NCBI GenBank assembly: GCA_963804495.1 | Contig: CAWDQN010000006.1 | Span: 4,968 to 68,967 of the forward strand | Length of the DNA: 64,000 bases | Direction: 5' to 3' | Origin: Rhodovastum sp963804495 | Lineage (GTDB): Bacteria > Pseudomonadota > Alphaproteobacteria > Acetobacterales > Acetobacteraceae | In this document: in pieces, positions 1 through 8,700 of the stretch | Layout: every line of letters starts with the position of its first letter | Numbering within the stretch: the stretch's first letter is position 1 | The notes under the pieces: model-generated | Told to the model about the DNA's origin: nothing | The model's database searches: none | What the model saw: only the letters and a program-made list of their open reading frames with translations | Translations under genes and position numbers: made by a program

Positions 1-167
1 ACCGGCCGGCCATGACCAGAGCGGCGTGGCGCCGGCGCGGGCGGCAATTCCTCGGCCGGCGCCGGGGCGAACAGGTCGAGCAACAGCGGCCGTCCTTGCA
101 CGTTCATGCGCCAGTCATAAACGCCCCGCCCGAGTCGCGAAGACGCCCCGGGGCGCCACGCCGCCAT
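1..167 (-). CDS. 5' part of an unidentified gene, running off the window edge
   Basis: On the minus strand an ATG at 167 opens a frame that stays open to the first base of the window. The visible residues include YDWRMNVQGRPLLL followed by a proline/alanine-rich stretch, which looks like coding sequence with strong GC3 bias. Only about 55 residues can be seen and I do not recognise the family. A second in-frame ATG lies 20 codons in, before NVQGRPLL, and could be the true start. The gene would be co-oriented with and downstream of the hypothetical gene at 227-838. Confidence 0.35.
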   Translation of the reverse strand, partial: MAAWRPGASSRLGRGVYDWRMNVQGRPLLLDLFAPAPAEELPPAPAPRRSGHGRP

Positions 168-226
168 GAGCAGGCGCGAGCTGATTCGCGCCCGTTGTCG
201 TCATCCGGTGATGACGGAAATCGCCA

Positions 227-838
227 TCAGCCGGTGCGCAGGCGGGGTGGCGGCAACCACCAGGGACGGCGGCTTGCGGTGGGACGCGGGTCGATTGTGG
301 GTTGGTGGTGGGTCGGGTCCGGCCGGCGTGGCGCGGCGGGGGGCGTTGCTGGGGATGCGGGGGCGGCGGGTGTGGGGGTGATGGGGCGGGGCGGGTGCGC
401 GGGCGGGAGGCCGAGCATGCGGCGGATGGGGGCGAGGGTGCGACGGGCGGCGGTGCAGGCGAGCAGGTCGGCGGCGGCGGGATCGGCCAGCAGCGCCTGC
501 AGTTGGGCGGCGCAGGCGGCGGCTTCGGCGCCGAGGGCGCGGATCAGCCAGGCGCGGGCGGTGGGAAAGGGTGAGCGGCGGCGGGGGCCGCTGTGGTTGC
601 GGGCGCGGGGCCTCGGCGGCGGCAGGGGGCCGGCGGCGAGACGGGCGCACAGGCGGTCGAGGCGGCCGGCCGCGTGGGTGAGGTGCCGCCACAGGGGGAT
701 GATGAGGGCGGCGTGCAGCGGATGATTGAGGAAGCGGCGGGCGATGAGGGCGGCGAGGGTGCGGAGGATGACGCCGAATCCGGTCCCGCCGAAGGATGGG
801 GCGAGGTTGGGGGTGGCGGGGTGGGGCTGGGCGTTCAT
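227..838 (-). CDS. conserved hypothetical protein, Acetobacteraceae type
   Basis: A 203-residue Ala/Arg/Pro-rich protein beginning MNAQPHP. It has no signal peptide and no clear enzymatic motif. The middle (about residues 95-145) is a helical Leu/Ala-rich stretch containing ALLADPAAADLLACTAARR and IRRMLGLPP, of a kind I associate with uncharacterised proteins repeated many times in Acetobacteraceae genomes. The tail after residue 150 is low-complexity Pro/Thr. The last 30 codons are duplicated near 18.05-18.15 kb, so part of this gene belongs to a dispersed repeat. An AT-rich stretch with TATATT lies just upstream of the ATG. Function unknown; the reading frame itself is fairly sure because competing frames look like shadows. 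Confidence 0.55.
   Translation of the reverse strand: MNAQPHPATPNLAPSFGGTGFGVILRTLAALIARRFLNHPLHAALIIPLWRHLTHAAGRLDRLCARLAAGPLPPPRPRARNHSGPRRRSPFPTARAWLIRALGAEAAACAAQLQALLADPAAADLLACTAARRTLAPIRRMLGLPPAHPPRPITPTPAAPASPATPPAAPRRPDPTHHQPTIDPRPTASRRPWWLPPPRLRTG
228..326 (-). repeat. copy 1 of a ~95-bp dispersed repeat (inverted relative to copy 2)
   Basis: The reverse complement of this segment matches 18048-18150 with only scattered differences over about 95 bases. The core encodes QPTIDPRPTASRRPWWLPPP in both copies. Here it forms the 3' end of the hypothetical gene; at 18 kb it stands alone as a 3' remnant. Confidence 0.7.
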
Positions 839-1201
839 GGACTATATTCCTAGCACGCGCAGTCGGCCGATAGCAAGGGAGATTCAGGAAGGCGGTGTTC
901 CGCCAATGCGAGGGCCCAGAAGGGATGGGGCGTCGGCAGCTGGCGGCGCAGATGCCGGGTCTGCGCCGATGGTGGTCAGAACGTAGGCGGGAGAGCGCGG
1001 CGAATCCCGCCGTCGCAATGGCGGTTGGCGGGGTGCCGGCGGGAGAACGACGGCAGCCCGCAAGCGGCGGGATACGCTTCGCTTTCCCGCCCTACGTGTT
1101 GCTACGTCTTGCTGCGGCTTGCTCAACCGCGAAAAATGATCGTATTTATCATGGACGTTCGTATCTCGTTCACGGTCGCCCGGTTCAGCCGGCAACCGGC
1201 T
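839..1201. other. intergenic stretch with short hairpin-type repeats, no gene seen
   Basis: About 360 bases with no convincing reading frame. It contains GC-rich palindromic units such as GCGGGATACGCTTCGCTTTC near 1069-1088 and a GAATCCCGCC/GGCGGGGTGC pair near 1003-1036. These look like small intergenic repeat hairpins rather than protein-coding DNA. Confidence 0.4.
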
Positions 1202-1586
1202 TCAGCCTGAACGCTCCCGCACGATCTCGATCCCTTTCTGGCCTCCAAAAACACCCGAGACGGGGGCGATTGCAATGCGCGCAGGGCTCTCAAAGCGCAC
1301 GCGGCGGATTTGTTCGACAATCAGCTCCGGCTTGGATGCGTCATCAGCGTGGGTCACCAGTTCCCTGCCATCGAACTGGTAGGGTCCGGTGTAGGCGATA
1401 AAGGCGCGCGGCGGGGAATTGAGCGGCAGCGTTGCCCTGCCGTCTCCTACCACGACCACCATTCGTTCGGCCTCGAATGTGACGACCCCCTATTGGCTGG
1501 GGGCCAAGCGGAGATGTCAGTGGGATGCCGGCATCATCGAAAGCACGCGCCTCCACAAGTTTCCAGGTTCCGACAAGGCTTTGCAT
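1202..1586 (-). pseudogene. lipocalin-like domain protein, frameshifted
   Basis: Two overlapping minus-strand frames together make one protein of about 127 residues. The N-terminal part reads MQSLVGTWKLVEARAFDDAG and LGPQPIG. The C-terminal part continues with ERMVVVVGDGRATLP, AFIAYTGPYQFDG and RRVRFESP. This is the pattern of lipocalin-like proteins of the pfam13924 type, small beta-barrel proteins of uncertain ligand. The frames join if one base is removed from the C5 run at 1486-1490 (G5 on the coding strand), and the length then becomes a multiple of three. The start at 1586 is chosen because a GGAGG lies six bases upstream. It may be intact in the organism if the extra base is a sequencing error. 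Confidence 0.7.
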
Positions 1587-1810
1587 ACGATCCTCCGGGT
1601 TTGCTCTCGCCAACCCACTGAAAACACATGGACCACTACCACCCTGGAACCCAGTATGAGCCGCGCTGTAATATCACGCTACCAAGGCTGGGGGGAGCGG
1701 CGGACCTGCGACCGCGACAGCCGACGAAATGTAAGCGTCGGGTTGTGCCTTGTGGCGCTGGTTTGAAAATCAAGACTTCCGGCAATCCTGCTTCAGCTCA
1801 GGAAGGCAAA
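1587..1810. other. intergenic, nothing recognised
   Basis: Short stretch between the lipocalin-like gene and the terminator of the next gene. No frame with family-like residues and no clear promoter were seen. Confidence 0.3.
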
Positions 1811-1830
1811 TCGGCCCCGCTTGGGGCCGA
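1811..1830 (-). terminator. hairpin terminator of the 1856-2227 gene
   Basis: A perfect 8-bp stem (TCGGCCCC with GGGGCCGA) around a 4-base loop lies 26 bases past the stop of the minus-strand gene at 1856. It is followed on that strand by a short TTT. The T-tract is weak, so termination strength is uncertain. Confidence 0.5.
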
Positions 1831-1855
1831 TTCATGGCGACAGAATTTTAGATGG

Positions 1856-2227
1856 TTATTCGAGTGGTAGTTTTACGCGGTTTGCACCGCCGAGTTTTTT
1901 CCAAGCGTCGAGGCGATGTGTCGCTGCGCCGAAGCTGATCTCCATCAGGTTGCAAACAGCGTAGCGGCTTTTGCCAGCGTCAAAGAGACGGTAGCAAACC
2001 TCAATACCGCGAGGGGTAAGCTTCATCACACCCCCCACTTCGTATTTATTTGCAGGATCCTTGGGGTCGAGTTCAACTGTGTCCGTTTCCACTTCGGGAA
2101 GCAGGAGGGACTTCAGGGTTATAAAGCCAGCCCTTACTCTTTCGAGCGCGTCGGTGATGTTGTTGAGGGCGTCCGCTACGGCGGCCGGATTGTAGCCGTT
2201 GGGGGTGGTGGGGCTGATCGTGGACAT
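1856..2227 (-). CDS. conserved hypothetical protein with HTH-like C-terminus
   Basis: A 123-residue protein beginning MSTISPTTPNGYNP. The first half is a Leu/Ala-rich helix (ALNNITDALERVRAGFITLK), and the second half contains GVMKLTPRGIEVCYRLFDAG followed by KSRYAVCNLMEISFGAATHR and a WKKLGG motif. The C-terminal half has the spacing of a helix-turn-helix, and I infer DNA binding only from that. Start at 2227 is preferred over an upstream in-frame ATG at 2275 because the extension looks non-coding. Codon use is less GC-biased than in the housekeeping genes. It sits divergently next to the serine recombinase, which suggests a mobile-island gene. Confidence 0.6.
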   Translation of the reverse strand: MSTISPTTPNGYNPAAVADALNNITDALERVRAGFITLKSLLLPEVETDTVELDPKDPANKYEVGGVMKLTPRGIEVCYRLFDAGKSRYAVCNLMEISFGAATHRLDAWKKLGGANRVKLPLE

Positions 2228-2406
2228 GATGGCCTTCGCTAACCAGGTTAAGGACACTGGCTGTATATAACCCATCTACATACACGTCAAGTGCCTTCTG
2301 TAAGCACCCTATAGACAGAGTTTGGTTGTCGGGCATTCCAAAACTCAAGACTTTCGGAAACTCCGCTTGCCTGTGCCATGTCAATGGGTTACGCTACCCG
2401 AAAGAT

Positions 2407-2978
2407 ATGACCGAAACAGACACGCCATCCCGACGCCTCGGCTATGCCCGTGTCAGCACCTACGGCCAGACGCTCGGCGCGCAGCTTGAGCAGCTGCGCG
2501 CCGAAGGGTGCGCCAAGATTTACCGGGAGAAGGCCAGCGGAGCGCAGGCCGACCGGCGCGAGTTGCTGCGCCTACTGAAAGACCTGGCCGCCGGTGACGT
2601 GGTGACGGTGACGCGGATCGACCGCCTGGCCCGCTCGACCTTCGACCTGTTCGCTATCGTCAAGCGCATCGTGGACGCCGGGGGCAGTTCCGGTCACTGG
2701 CCGAGCCGTGGGCCGACACGTCCGCCAGCACCGGGCGGTTGATGATCGCCGTGCTTGGCGGGCTGGCCGACGTGGAGCGCGATCTTATCCGCACCCGCAC
2801 GGCGGAAGGCCGGAGCCGCGCCAAGGGGCGCGGCCAGCACATGGGCCGACCGCCCAAGCTTACCCCGCAGCAGCAGGCCGAGGCCCGCCAGCGCCGCGCC
2901 GAGGGCGCGACGCTCAAGGAGCTAGCGCGGAGTTACAACGTCGGCGTGGCGACGATTTCGAGGCTGGCCGAAGCATGA
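2407..2978 (+). pseudogene. serine recombinase (resolvase/invertase family), frameshifted
   Basis: The N-terminal frame gives LGYARVSTYGQTLGAQLEQL, with the catalytic serine in ARVS, then KIYREKASGA and VTRIDRLARST, all hallmarks of small serine recombinases. It breaks at IVDAGG. The C-terminal frame from about 2739 gives MIAVLGGLADVERDLIRTRT, GRPPKLTP and a Hin-type helix-turn-helix (LKELARSYNVGVATISRL). Restoring one G to the G5 run at 2680-2684 joins the two halves through QFRSLAEPWADTSASTGRL and gives a normal length of about 190 residues. The protein would catalyse site-specific strand exchange through a 5'-phosphoserine link. Its stop overlaps the start of the next gene (ATGA), so the two are probably one transcript. 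Confidence 0.85.
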
Positions 2979-3589
2979 CCTTCAGCGATCTTCTCACTCC
3001 AAAGCCGTATCGTTGGCCGAAGAAGGGGGATCTTCCTTTCCGGCAGGCCAAGCGCTCCGATGCTGCCGGCCCACTGGCCCGTGATCCTCTGACTCGCACG
3101 GTATCGATTATGGGCGGGTTTATGCTTGCTGGCACCTCGCTTGCGGATCAGGCGCTGAAGGAAAAAGTCCAGCGCTACGATTTGGTCTACCCGATGCTAT
3201 TCTGCTACCGTCATGCCATTGAGACAGGACTGAAGTGGCTAATTGCGCAATACGGGCCGCCGCTGGATGTCGTGCCGGAATGCCTTGATGATACGCATGA
3301 TCTGTTGAAGTTATGGAACGACTGTATTCGCCTCTTCCGAGCGTGCGGAACCAACGACGACGATGAAGCAATAACGGCCGTCGGCAAGATCGTCAAACAA
3401 TTCCATGACTGGGACAAGAGCGGAATCGCTTTTCGGTATGCCACAAAGAAAAACGGTGGAGTTTTAGAATTCCAGCGTCCAAACATCGACATTTTCAATC
3501 TGAAGGACGTAATGGAAGGTGTTGCAAATTTCTTCTCGGGGTCTGACGGATGGCTCGATAATATTGCCGGTGCCCGACCGGCCGTTTAG
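2975..3589 (+). CDS. hypothetical protein, possible HEPN-like domain
   Basis: A 204-residue protein beginning MTFSDLLTPKPYRWPKKGD; the ATG overlaps the recombinase stop as ATGA. The segment YPMLFCYRHAIETGLKWLI (about residues 70-88) resembles the helical YR.A.E...K motif seen in HEPN-superfamily proteins, some of which are toxin nucleases. The characteristic RxxxxH motif is not clear, so this is only a fold guess. No membrane segments. GC content is lower than in surrounding core genes, which supports an acquired origin together with the recombinase. Confidence 0.5.
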   Translation: MTFSDLLTPKPYRWPKKGDLPFRQAKRSDAAGPLARDPLTRTVSIMGGFMLAGTSLADQALKEKVQRYDLVYPMLFCYRHAIETGLKWLIAQYGPPLDVVPECLDDTHDLLKLWNDCIRLFRACGTNDDDEAITAVGKIVKQFHDWDKSGIAFRYATKKNGGVLEFQRPNIDIFNLKDVMEGVANFFSGSDGWLDNIAGARPAV

Positions 3590-3603
3590 GGGGAGTGCGC
3601 CAA

Positions 3604-4059
3604 TCAGCCGTTCTTAAAAACGCCTCGGATCGTCTCATAAACGAATTTTCCTGCCTCAGTGCATACCAGAGACCACCGCACTAAAACGGGAAACAATAAG
3701 AGTCCTATAATACCGATACCGGCGAAAACCGAAAATTCATCCCATAAATCCCGCAGAGTTCTATTTTTATTTGCGTCAGTGCGCTTATTGTGTTCTATCC
3801 AAGTGTCCAATTTATCAGACGCGTATACAAGTGTGCAGTCCATGGCGATTTTCGCAGGTGCATCCATTATCGAAGTGTAAAGCCACCGACAATCATTTCC
3901 TAGGTCTGTCTTTCCTACCTGCCTTCCCCAATCCATGGCGGATGAAAGAACGACTAGAAGTATGATCGGTGGAGTAACCCCTATCGTCCATGCGATCACC
4001 CCTTGCAAAAAGGGAGGCTCCTGCGGGGCCGGTAGTCCCGGCGAAGGCTTTTCACCCAT
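3604..4059 (-). CDS. hypothetical membrane protein, two predicted TM segments
   Basis: A 151-residue protein, MGEKPSPGLPAPQEPP onward. Hydrophobic segments occur at about residues 20-42 (VIAWTIGVTPPIILLVVLSS) and 113-131 (FAGIGIIGLLLFPVLVRW), with a charged region between them (DTWIEHNKRTDANKNRTLRD). It converges with the 2975-3589 gene, with 14 bases between the stops. The DNA is clearly AT-richer than the flanking core genes. No family recognised. Confidence 0.45.
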   Translation of the reverse strand: MGEKPSPGLPAPQEPPFLQGVIAWTIGVTPPIILLVVLSSAMDWGRQVGKTDLGNDCRWLYTSIMDAPAKIAMDCTLVYASDKLDTWIEHNKRTDANKNRTLRDLWDEFSVFAGIGIIGLLLFPVLVRWSLVCTEAGKFVYETIRGVFKNG

Positions 4060-4544
4060 GATGCCTCACTAGGATCACGTCTTTAGAAAGGCCAGGATAG
4101 CACGTTTGGCGGCATGCGGCGCGCGCAGGTGGATTGCCGGTCGAATGTGACGCCTCTGCATAAGGCGCGATAAGGGTTTCGTTATCCCGTCTGGTTTTCG
4201 CCCGCTTCAGGTCGGCAGCGGGCCGTCGCCTGCACCCAAGCAAGGAGGGAGGGCTTCAGCCCACCGTCGCATGTTGCCCGGCAGGTTTGCGTTGGTGGGC
4301 TGACGCCCACTCTACAGGATCAGCGGGGGCGTTGAAGCTCTCGCATTGCAAAGCGGCCGGTCCGCTCCCGGCCAAGGCCCGCCGGCAGCGGTCGCCGGAA
4401 ACCGCCCGCAATGCCCGCTCATGGGTGAGGTGCGGCCGTCCCTGAACCGACCCGTTCTGGCCGCTGTCCACCGTTTGCCGACACGCAAACCGAGGGGCCG
4501 CCGAGGCTTCCGGCCAGGGGCAGGCTGGTGTAGATGCCTGCGCC
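4060..4544. other. intergenic region upstream of hisG, with an inverted repeat at 4257-4302
   Basis: No convincing gene. The 9-bp arms CAGCCCACC (4257-4265) and GGTGGGCTG (4294-4302) form an interrupted hairpin. This may mark the right-hand limit of the mobile island, after which GC content returns to the core level. Confidence 0.4.
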
Positions 4545-5237
4545 ATGACCGCCGCATTCCCGTCCGCCGCCCTGGAGCCGGAAGCCACCGGCCCGCTTAT
4601 TCTGGCGTTGCCCAAGGGGCGCATCCTGCAGGAATGCGCCCCTTTGCTGGCGCGCGCCGGGATCCGCCCGCACCCCGAACTCGCCAACGAAGACAGCAGG
4701 ATGCTGCGCTTTCCCACCGACGACCCGGCGCTGGACGTGGTGCGGGTGCGCAGCTTCGACGTGGCCACCTTCGTCGCCTTCGGCGCCGCCCAGCTTGGCA
4801 TCTGCGGCGCCGACGTGCTGATGGAGTTCGACTACCCGGAAATTTACGCCCCGCTCGACCTGGGGATCGGCGCCTGCCGGGTGTCGGTGGCCGAGCCGCG
4901 CGCGACCGCCGGCAGCGACGACCCCCGCACCTGGAGCCGGGTGCGGGTGGCGACCAAATACCCCAACGTCGCCCGCCGCCATTACGCCGCGCGCGGCATC
5001 AACGCCGACGTGGTGCATCTGAACGGGGCGATGGAGCTGGCCCCCGGACTGGGCCTGACCCGGCTGATCGTCGATCTGGTGGCCACCGGCTCGACGCTGA
5101 AGGCGAACGGGCTGGTGGAGACCGAGGTGATCGCCCATGTCACCAGCCGGCTGATCGTCAACCGCACCGCGCTGAAGACGCGGCCCGAGCAGGTCGGCGG
5201 CTGGATCGCGCGGTTCCGCGCGGCGCTGGCGGGGTGA
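4545..5237 (+). CDS. hisG: ATP phosphoribosyltransferase, short form
   Basis: 230 residues. It catalyses the first step of histidine biosynthesis, condensing ATP with PRPP. LILALPKGRILQECAPLL, the GADVL loop, VRVATKYPNVARR and DLVATGSTLKANGL (the PRPP-binding region) are all present. There is no C-terminal regulatory ACT-like domain, so this is the short HisG that works in a hetero-octamer with a HisZ subunit; hisZ is not in the window. hisD follows after 10 bases, so the two are co-transcribed. The ATG at 4545 gives a 16-residue leader before the conserved start, and a slightly later start is possible. Confidence 0.95.
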   Translation: MTAAFPSAALEPEATGPLILALPKGRILQECAPLLARAGIRPHPELANEDSRMLRFPTDDPALDVVRVRSFDVATFVAFGAAQLGICGADVLMEFDYPEIYAPLDLGIGACRVSVAEPRATAGSDDPRTWSRVRVATKYPNVARRHYAARGINADVVHLNGAMELAPGLGLTRLIVDLVATGSTLKANGLVETEVIAHVTSRLIVNRTALKTRPEQVGGWIARFRAALAG

Positions 5238-5247
5238 GCAGGCGCCC

Positions 5248-6541
5248 ATGATCCGCCTGAGCACCGCCGCCGCCGGCTTCGAGGCGGCATTCCGCGCCCT
5301 GCTCGAGCAGGCCCGCGAGACCACCGAATGCGTGGATGCCGCCGTCGCCGCCATCATCGCCGAGGTGCGCGCCGGCGGCGATGCGGCGCTGTGTGAGCTG
5401 ACGCGTCGCTTCGACAACATGGCGATCACCCCCGACCGCCTGCGCATCGGCGCCGAGGAGATCGAGGCGGCGGTGGCCGCCGTGCCGGCCGAACTGCACG
5501 CGGCGCTCGATCTCGCCGCCACCCGCATCGAGACATTCCACCGCGCCCAGCTTCCCGCCGATCTGCGCATGACCGACGCCGAGGGCCTGACGCTGGGCAT
5601 GCGCTGGACCGCGCTCGAACTCGGTCGGGCTGTATGTGCCGGGGGGCAAGGCCGCTTATCCGTCGTCGGTGCTGATGAACGCCATTCCGGCCCGCGCCGC
5701 CGGCGTGGCACGCATCGCCATGTGCGTGCCGACGCCGGGCGGGGTCCTGAACCCGCTGGTGCTGGCCGCGGCACGCCGCGCCGGGGTGGCGGAAATCTAC
5801 CGGGTCGGGGGCGCGCAGGCGATCGCCGCGCTGGCCTGGGGCACCGCCAGCATCGCCCCGGTGGACCGCATCGTCGGCCCCGGCAACGCCTACGTGGCCG
5901 AAGCCAAGCGCCAGGTGTTCGGCCGCGTCGGCATCGACAGCATCGCCGGCCCCTCGGAAGTGGTGGTGATCGCCGACGCCGCCCAGGACGCGCGCCTTGT
6001 CGCCATCGACCTGCTCGCGCAGGCCGAGCACGACGAGGCGGCGCAGTCCATCCTGATCACCGATGACGCCGGCCTCGCCGACGCGGTGGCCGACGCGGTC
6101 GCCGCCGAACTGCCCACCCTGCCGCGCGCCGCCATCGCCGGCGCCTCGTGGGAGCGGCACGGCGCCATCATCGTGGTGCGCGACTGGGAGGAAGCGGCGG
6201 CGCTGGCCGACCGTCTGGCGCCCGAGCACCTGCAGATCATGACCGCCGACCCGGCCGCGCTATTCGCGCGCATCCGCCATGCCGGCGCCGCCTTCCTCGG
6301 CGGGTTCTGCCCGGAAGCGCTGGGCGACTACGTGGCGGGGCCGAACCACGTGCTGCCCACCGGGCGTACGGCGCGCTTTGCCTCCGGTCTGTCGGTGTTC
6401 GATTTTCTCAAGCGCACGACCTGGATGGCCGGCGATCGGGAGGCGCTGCGCCGGGTTGGGCCGGCGGCGGTTGCCCTGGCGGAGGCCGAGGGGTTGCAGG
6501 CGCATGGGCGCAGCATGTCCGTGCGGATGGGAAACAGGTAA
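5248..6541 (+). CDS. hisD: histidinol dehydrogenase, one frameshift in this sequence
   Basis: Catalyses the last two steps of histidine synthesis (histidinol to histidine, zinc- and NAD-dependent). The first frame covers residues 1 to about 125 (LCELTRRFDNMAIT, LGMRWTALE). The second frame then supplies YVPGGKAAYPSSVLMNAIPA, GGAQAIAALAWGT, GPGNAYVAEAKR, GPSEVVVIAD, QAEHDE (metal/catalytic region) and GPNHVLPT. Both are strongly conserved. Removing one base near 5620 (GAAC-TCG) restores SVGLYVPGG and gives 430 residues, the usual family length. Because the whole protein is conserved, I think the extra base is more likely an error than a true loss of histidine synthesis. Confidence 0.9.
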
Positions 6542-6770
6542 GCGAACGCCAGAGGTCCGCTTTGGACCCGCCCCAGCGCGCAGCGCGCCTTCGCGCGACG
6601 GCACGGCGGCCCCCTGAACCCCGCACTGAGGGCGCCAGGCTGGGGGCGCCAGGCTGAGGACGCCAGGGCCGGGCACTGGCGTACCTTCCCTCGCTTGACC
6701 CGCCATTACCGGATGCTCATGTTGCGCCCACTCTGGCGCCGCCCCGGCACCAACACAACAAAGGATGTGC
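6542..6770. other. hisD-infA spacer with a short imperfect tandem repeat
   Basis: Between about 6629 and 6672 a GGCGCCAGGCTG unit occurs three times with small changes. Otherwise nothing is seen except the upstream region of infA. Confidence 0.35.
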
Positions 6771-6989
6771 ATGTCGAAAGAAGACATGATCGAGTTCAGC
6801 GGCACCGTGACGGAACTGCTCCCGAACGCCATGTTCCGCGTGAAGCTCGATAACGAACACGTGATCCTGGCACATACCAGCGGCAAGATGCGCAAGAATC
6901 GCATCCGCGTGCTGGCAGGCGATCGCGTGAATGTCGAAATGACCCCGTACGATCTGTCCAAGGGCCGGATCACGTTCCGATTCAAGTGA
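6771..6989 (+). CDS. infA: translation initiation factor IF-1
   Basis: A 72-residue single S1/OB-fold protein, exactly the usual IF-1 length when started at MSKEDMIEF. It binds the ribosomal A site during initiation. Conserved residues include ELLPNAMFRVKLDN, HTSGKMRKNRIRVL and GDRVNVEMTPYDLSKGRI. Another ATG six bases upstream is in frame but adds only Met-Cys. maf begins shortly after the stop, as is common in alphaproteobacteria. Confidence 0.97.
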   Translation: MSKEDMIEFSGTVTELLPNAMFRVKLDNEHVILAHTSGKMRKNRIRVLAGDRVNVEMTPYDLSKGRITFRFK

Positions 6990-7026
6990 TCTGGACGATC
7001 CAAGTAATCTGGTCGGTTCACGCACC

Positions 7027-7596
7027 CTGACCCGCCTGATCCTTGCGTCGGCCAGCCCGCGTCGGCTTGATCTGCTGGCCCAGATCGGCGTCCAACCCGA
7101 TGCCATTGCCCCAACCGACATCGATGAGATTCCGCTGCGCGACGAATTGCCGCGCCAGGCGGTGTTGCGCCTCGCCCGCGCCAAGGCGGATGCCGCGGCC
7201 ACGCCGGATGGTTTCGTCCTGGCGGCCGATACCGTGGTCGCCTGCGGCCGGCGCATCCTGCCCAAGGCCGAGACGGAAGCGCAGGCGCGTGCCTGCCTGA
7301 CGCTGCTCTCCGGCCGCCGCCACCGGGTGCTGACCGCGGTGGTGCTGGTGGCCCCGGACGGACGCCGCGCCGAACGGCTGGCAGAAAGCGTGGTGGGATT
7401 TGCCCGCCTGACCGAGCCGCAACTGCGCGCCTATCTGGAAAGCGCCGAATGGCGCGGCAAGGCCGGCGGTTACGCCATCCAGGGCCGGGCGGCGGCGCAT
7501 GTGCGCTTCCTGTCCGGCAGCTATTCCAATGTGGTCGGGCTGCCGCTGTTCGAGACCGCGAACCTGCTGCGCGGCCTCGGTTACAGACTGCCGTGA
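7027..7596 (+). CDS. maf: Maf-like nucleoside triphosphate pyrophosphatase
   Basis: The family removes non-canonical or excess nucleoside triphosphates. LILASASPRRLDLL at the N-terminus, AADTVV (the acidic catalytic region), AEWRGKAGGYAIQG and GSYSNVVGLPLFE are all present; about 189 residues. No ATG, GTG or TTG exists in frame between the stop at 6940 and TTG at 7147, yet the conserved N-terminus starts at 7036. I placed the start at CTG 7027, which would read MTRLILASASPRR; a non-standard start or another sequence error is possible. The stop overlaps the GTG start of the next gene. Confidence 0.88.
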   Translation: MTRLILASASPRRLDLLAQIGVQPDAIAPTDIDEIPLRDELPRQAVLRLARAKADAAATPDGFVLAADTVVACGRRILPKAETEAQARACLTLLSGRRHRVLTAVVLVAPDGRRAERLAESVVGFARLTEPQLRAYLESAEWRGKAGGYAIQGRAAAHVRFLSGSYSNVVGLPLFETANLLRGLGYRLP

Positions 7597-8700
7597 GGCT
7601 GCTGGCGGCTTGCAGCCCCGGCGAAATCCGCGTCGCCGCGGTCGATGAGTTCGGGGCTGGTCGACTACGCCATCTGGCGGCCCGGCATGCCGGACGGCGT
7701 TGGCGATCTGCACCGGGGCCGCATCACCGCCCGGGTGCCGGCCATGGCGGGGGCCTTCGTGGGCTTGGAAGGCACTGGGGACGGGTTTCTGCCGGACAGC
7801 GAGGGTGGTTCCGGCCTCTCCGAGGGACAGGCGCTGGCGGTGCGCGTCGTGCGTGCCGCCCAGGGCGGCAAGGGCCCGCGCCTGACCGCGCGCCTGGGCG
7901 CCTGCGAACAGGCGCTGGTGGGCACCGGCCCCCCTGCCTTGCTGCGGCGCGGTCCGGGCGCGGTGCAGCGCCTGGCGGCGCTGCACCCGGACGCGCCGGT
8001 CTACGTCGATGATGCCGCGGTCGCGGCGGCGCTGCGACCGGTGCTGGGCGAGCGGCTTCGCCTGGTGCGCGCCGCCTTCGATGATGACCTGGCGGCGGCT
8101 TCGGCGTCGCTCGCGGAGCCGGAAGCAGCCCTTCCTGGCGGCGCGTGGCTGAGTGTGCACCCAACACCGGCACTGACGGCGATCGACGTGGATCTCGGGG
8201 CGGCGACCGGCGTTCGGAGCGGCAAGGCGCGCACCCAGTTCGCCGCCAACCTGGCGTTGCTGCCTTGCCTCGTCCGGCAGATCCGCCTGCGCAACCTGTC
8301 CGGGGCCATTCTGGTCGATTTCGGCGGTGTGGCGGTGTCGCGCCGCGCCCGGCTCGGACCGGAGCTGCAGGCGGTGCTCGCCACCGATCCGCTGGCGCCG
8401 CGCCTGCTGGGGTTTACCGCGTTGGGCTTGGCCGAAATCCTCCGCCCGCGTGTGCATCCGCCGCTGCATGACATGTTGGCCGGCCCGCATGCCGCGGGGC
8501 TCGCGGCGCTGCGCGCCGCCGATGCGGCAGTGGCGGCGCGTCCTCACCGCGCTCCGGTGGTACGCGCAGCACCGGCCGTGGAGGCCGCGTTGCGCGCCGA
8601 CCCCGTTGCCCAGGGGGACTGGCAGCGCCGCACCGGACGCGGCTTCCCCGTGCGCGCCGACCCGACCCTGTCCGCCTGTGCCTGGAGCCTCGATGCATGA
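7593..8700 (+). CDS. rng: ribonuclease E/G family protein, one frameshift near the start
   Basis: About 368 residues when corrected. The N-terminal frame from GTG 7593 gives RLLAACSPGEIRVAAVDEFG. The body, in the next frame, gives GLVDYAIWRPG, DLHRGRITARVPAMAGAFVGL (the S1-like core), GKGPRLTARLG and the RNase domain segments AIDVDLG and QIRLRNLSGAILVDF. One G too many in the G4 run at 7653-7656 separates them. These short RNase G-like proteins lack the large scaffold of RNase E and are usual in this lineage. The gene overlaps maf upstream and yacG downstream (ATGA), so maf-rng-yacG is one operon. An alternative start at ATG 7645 would need no frameshift but loses the conserved N-terminus. 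Confidence 0.85.
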
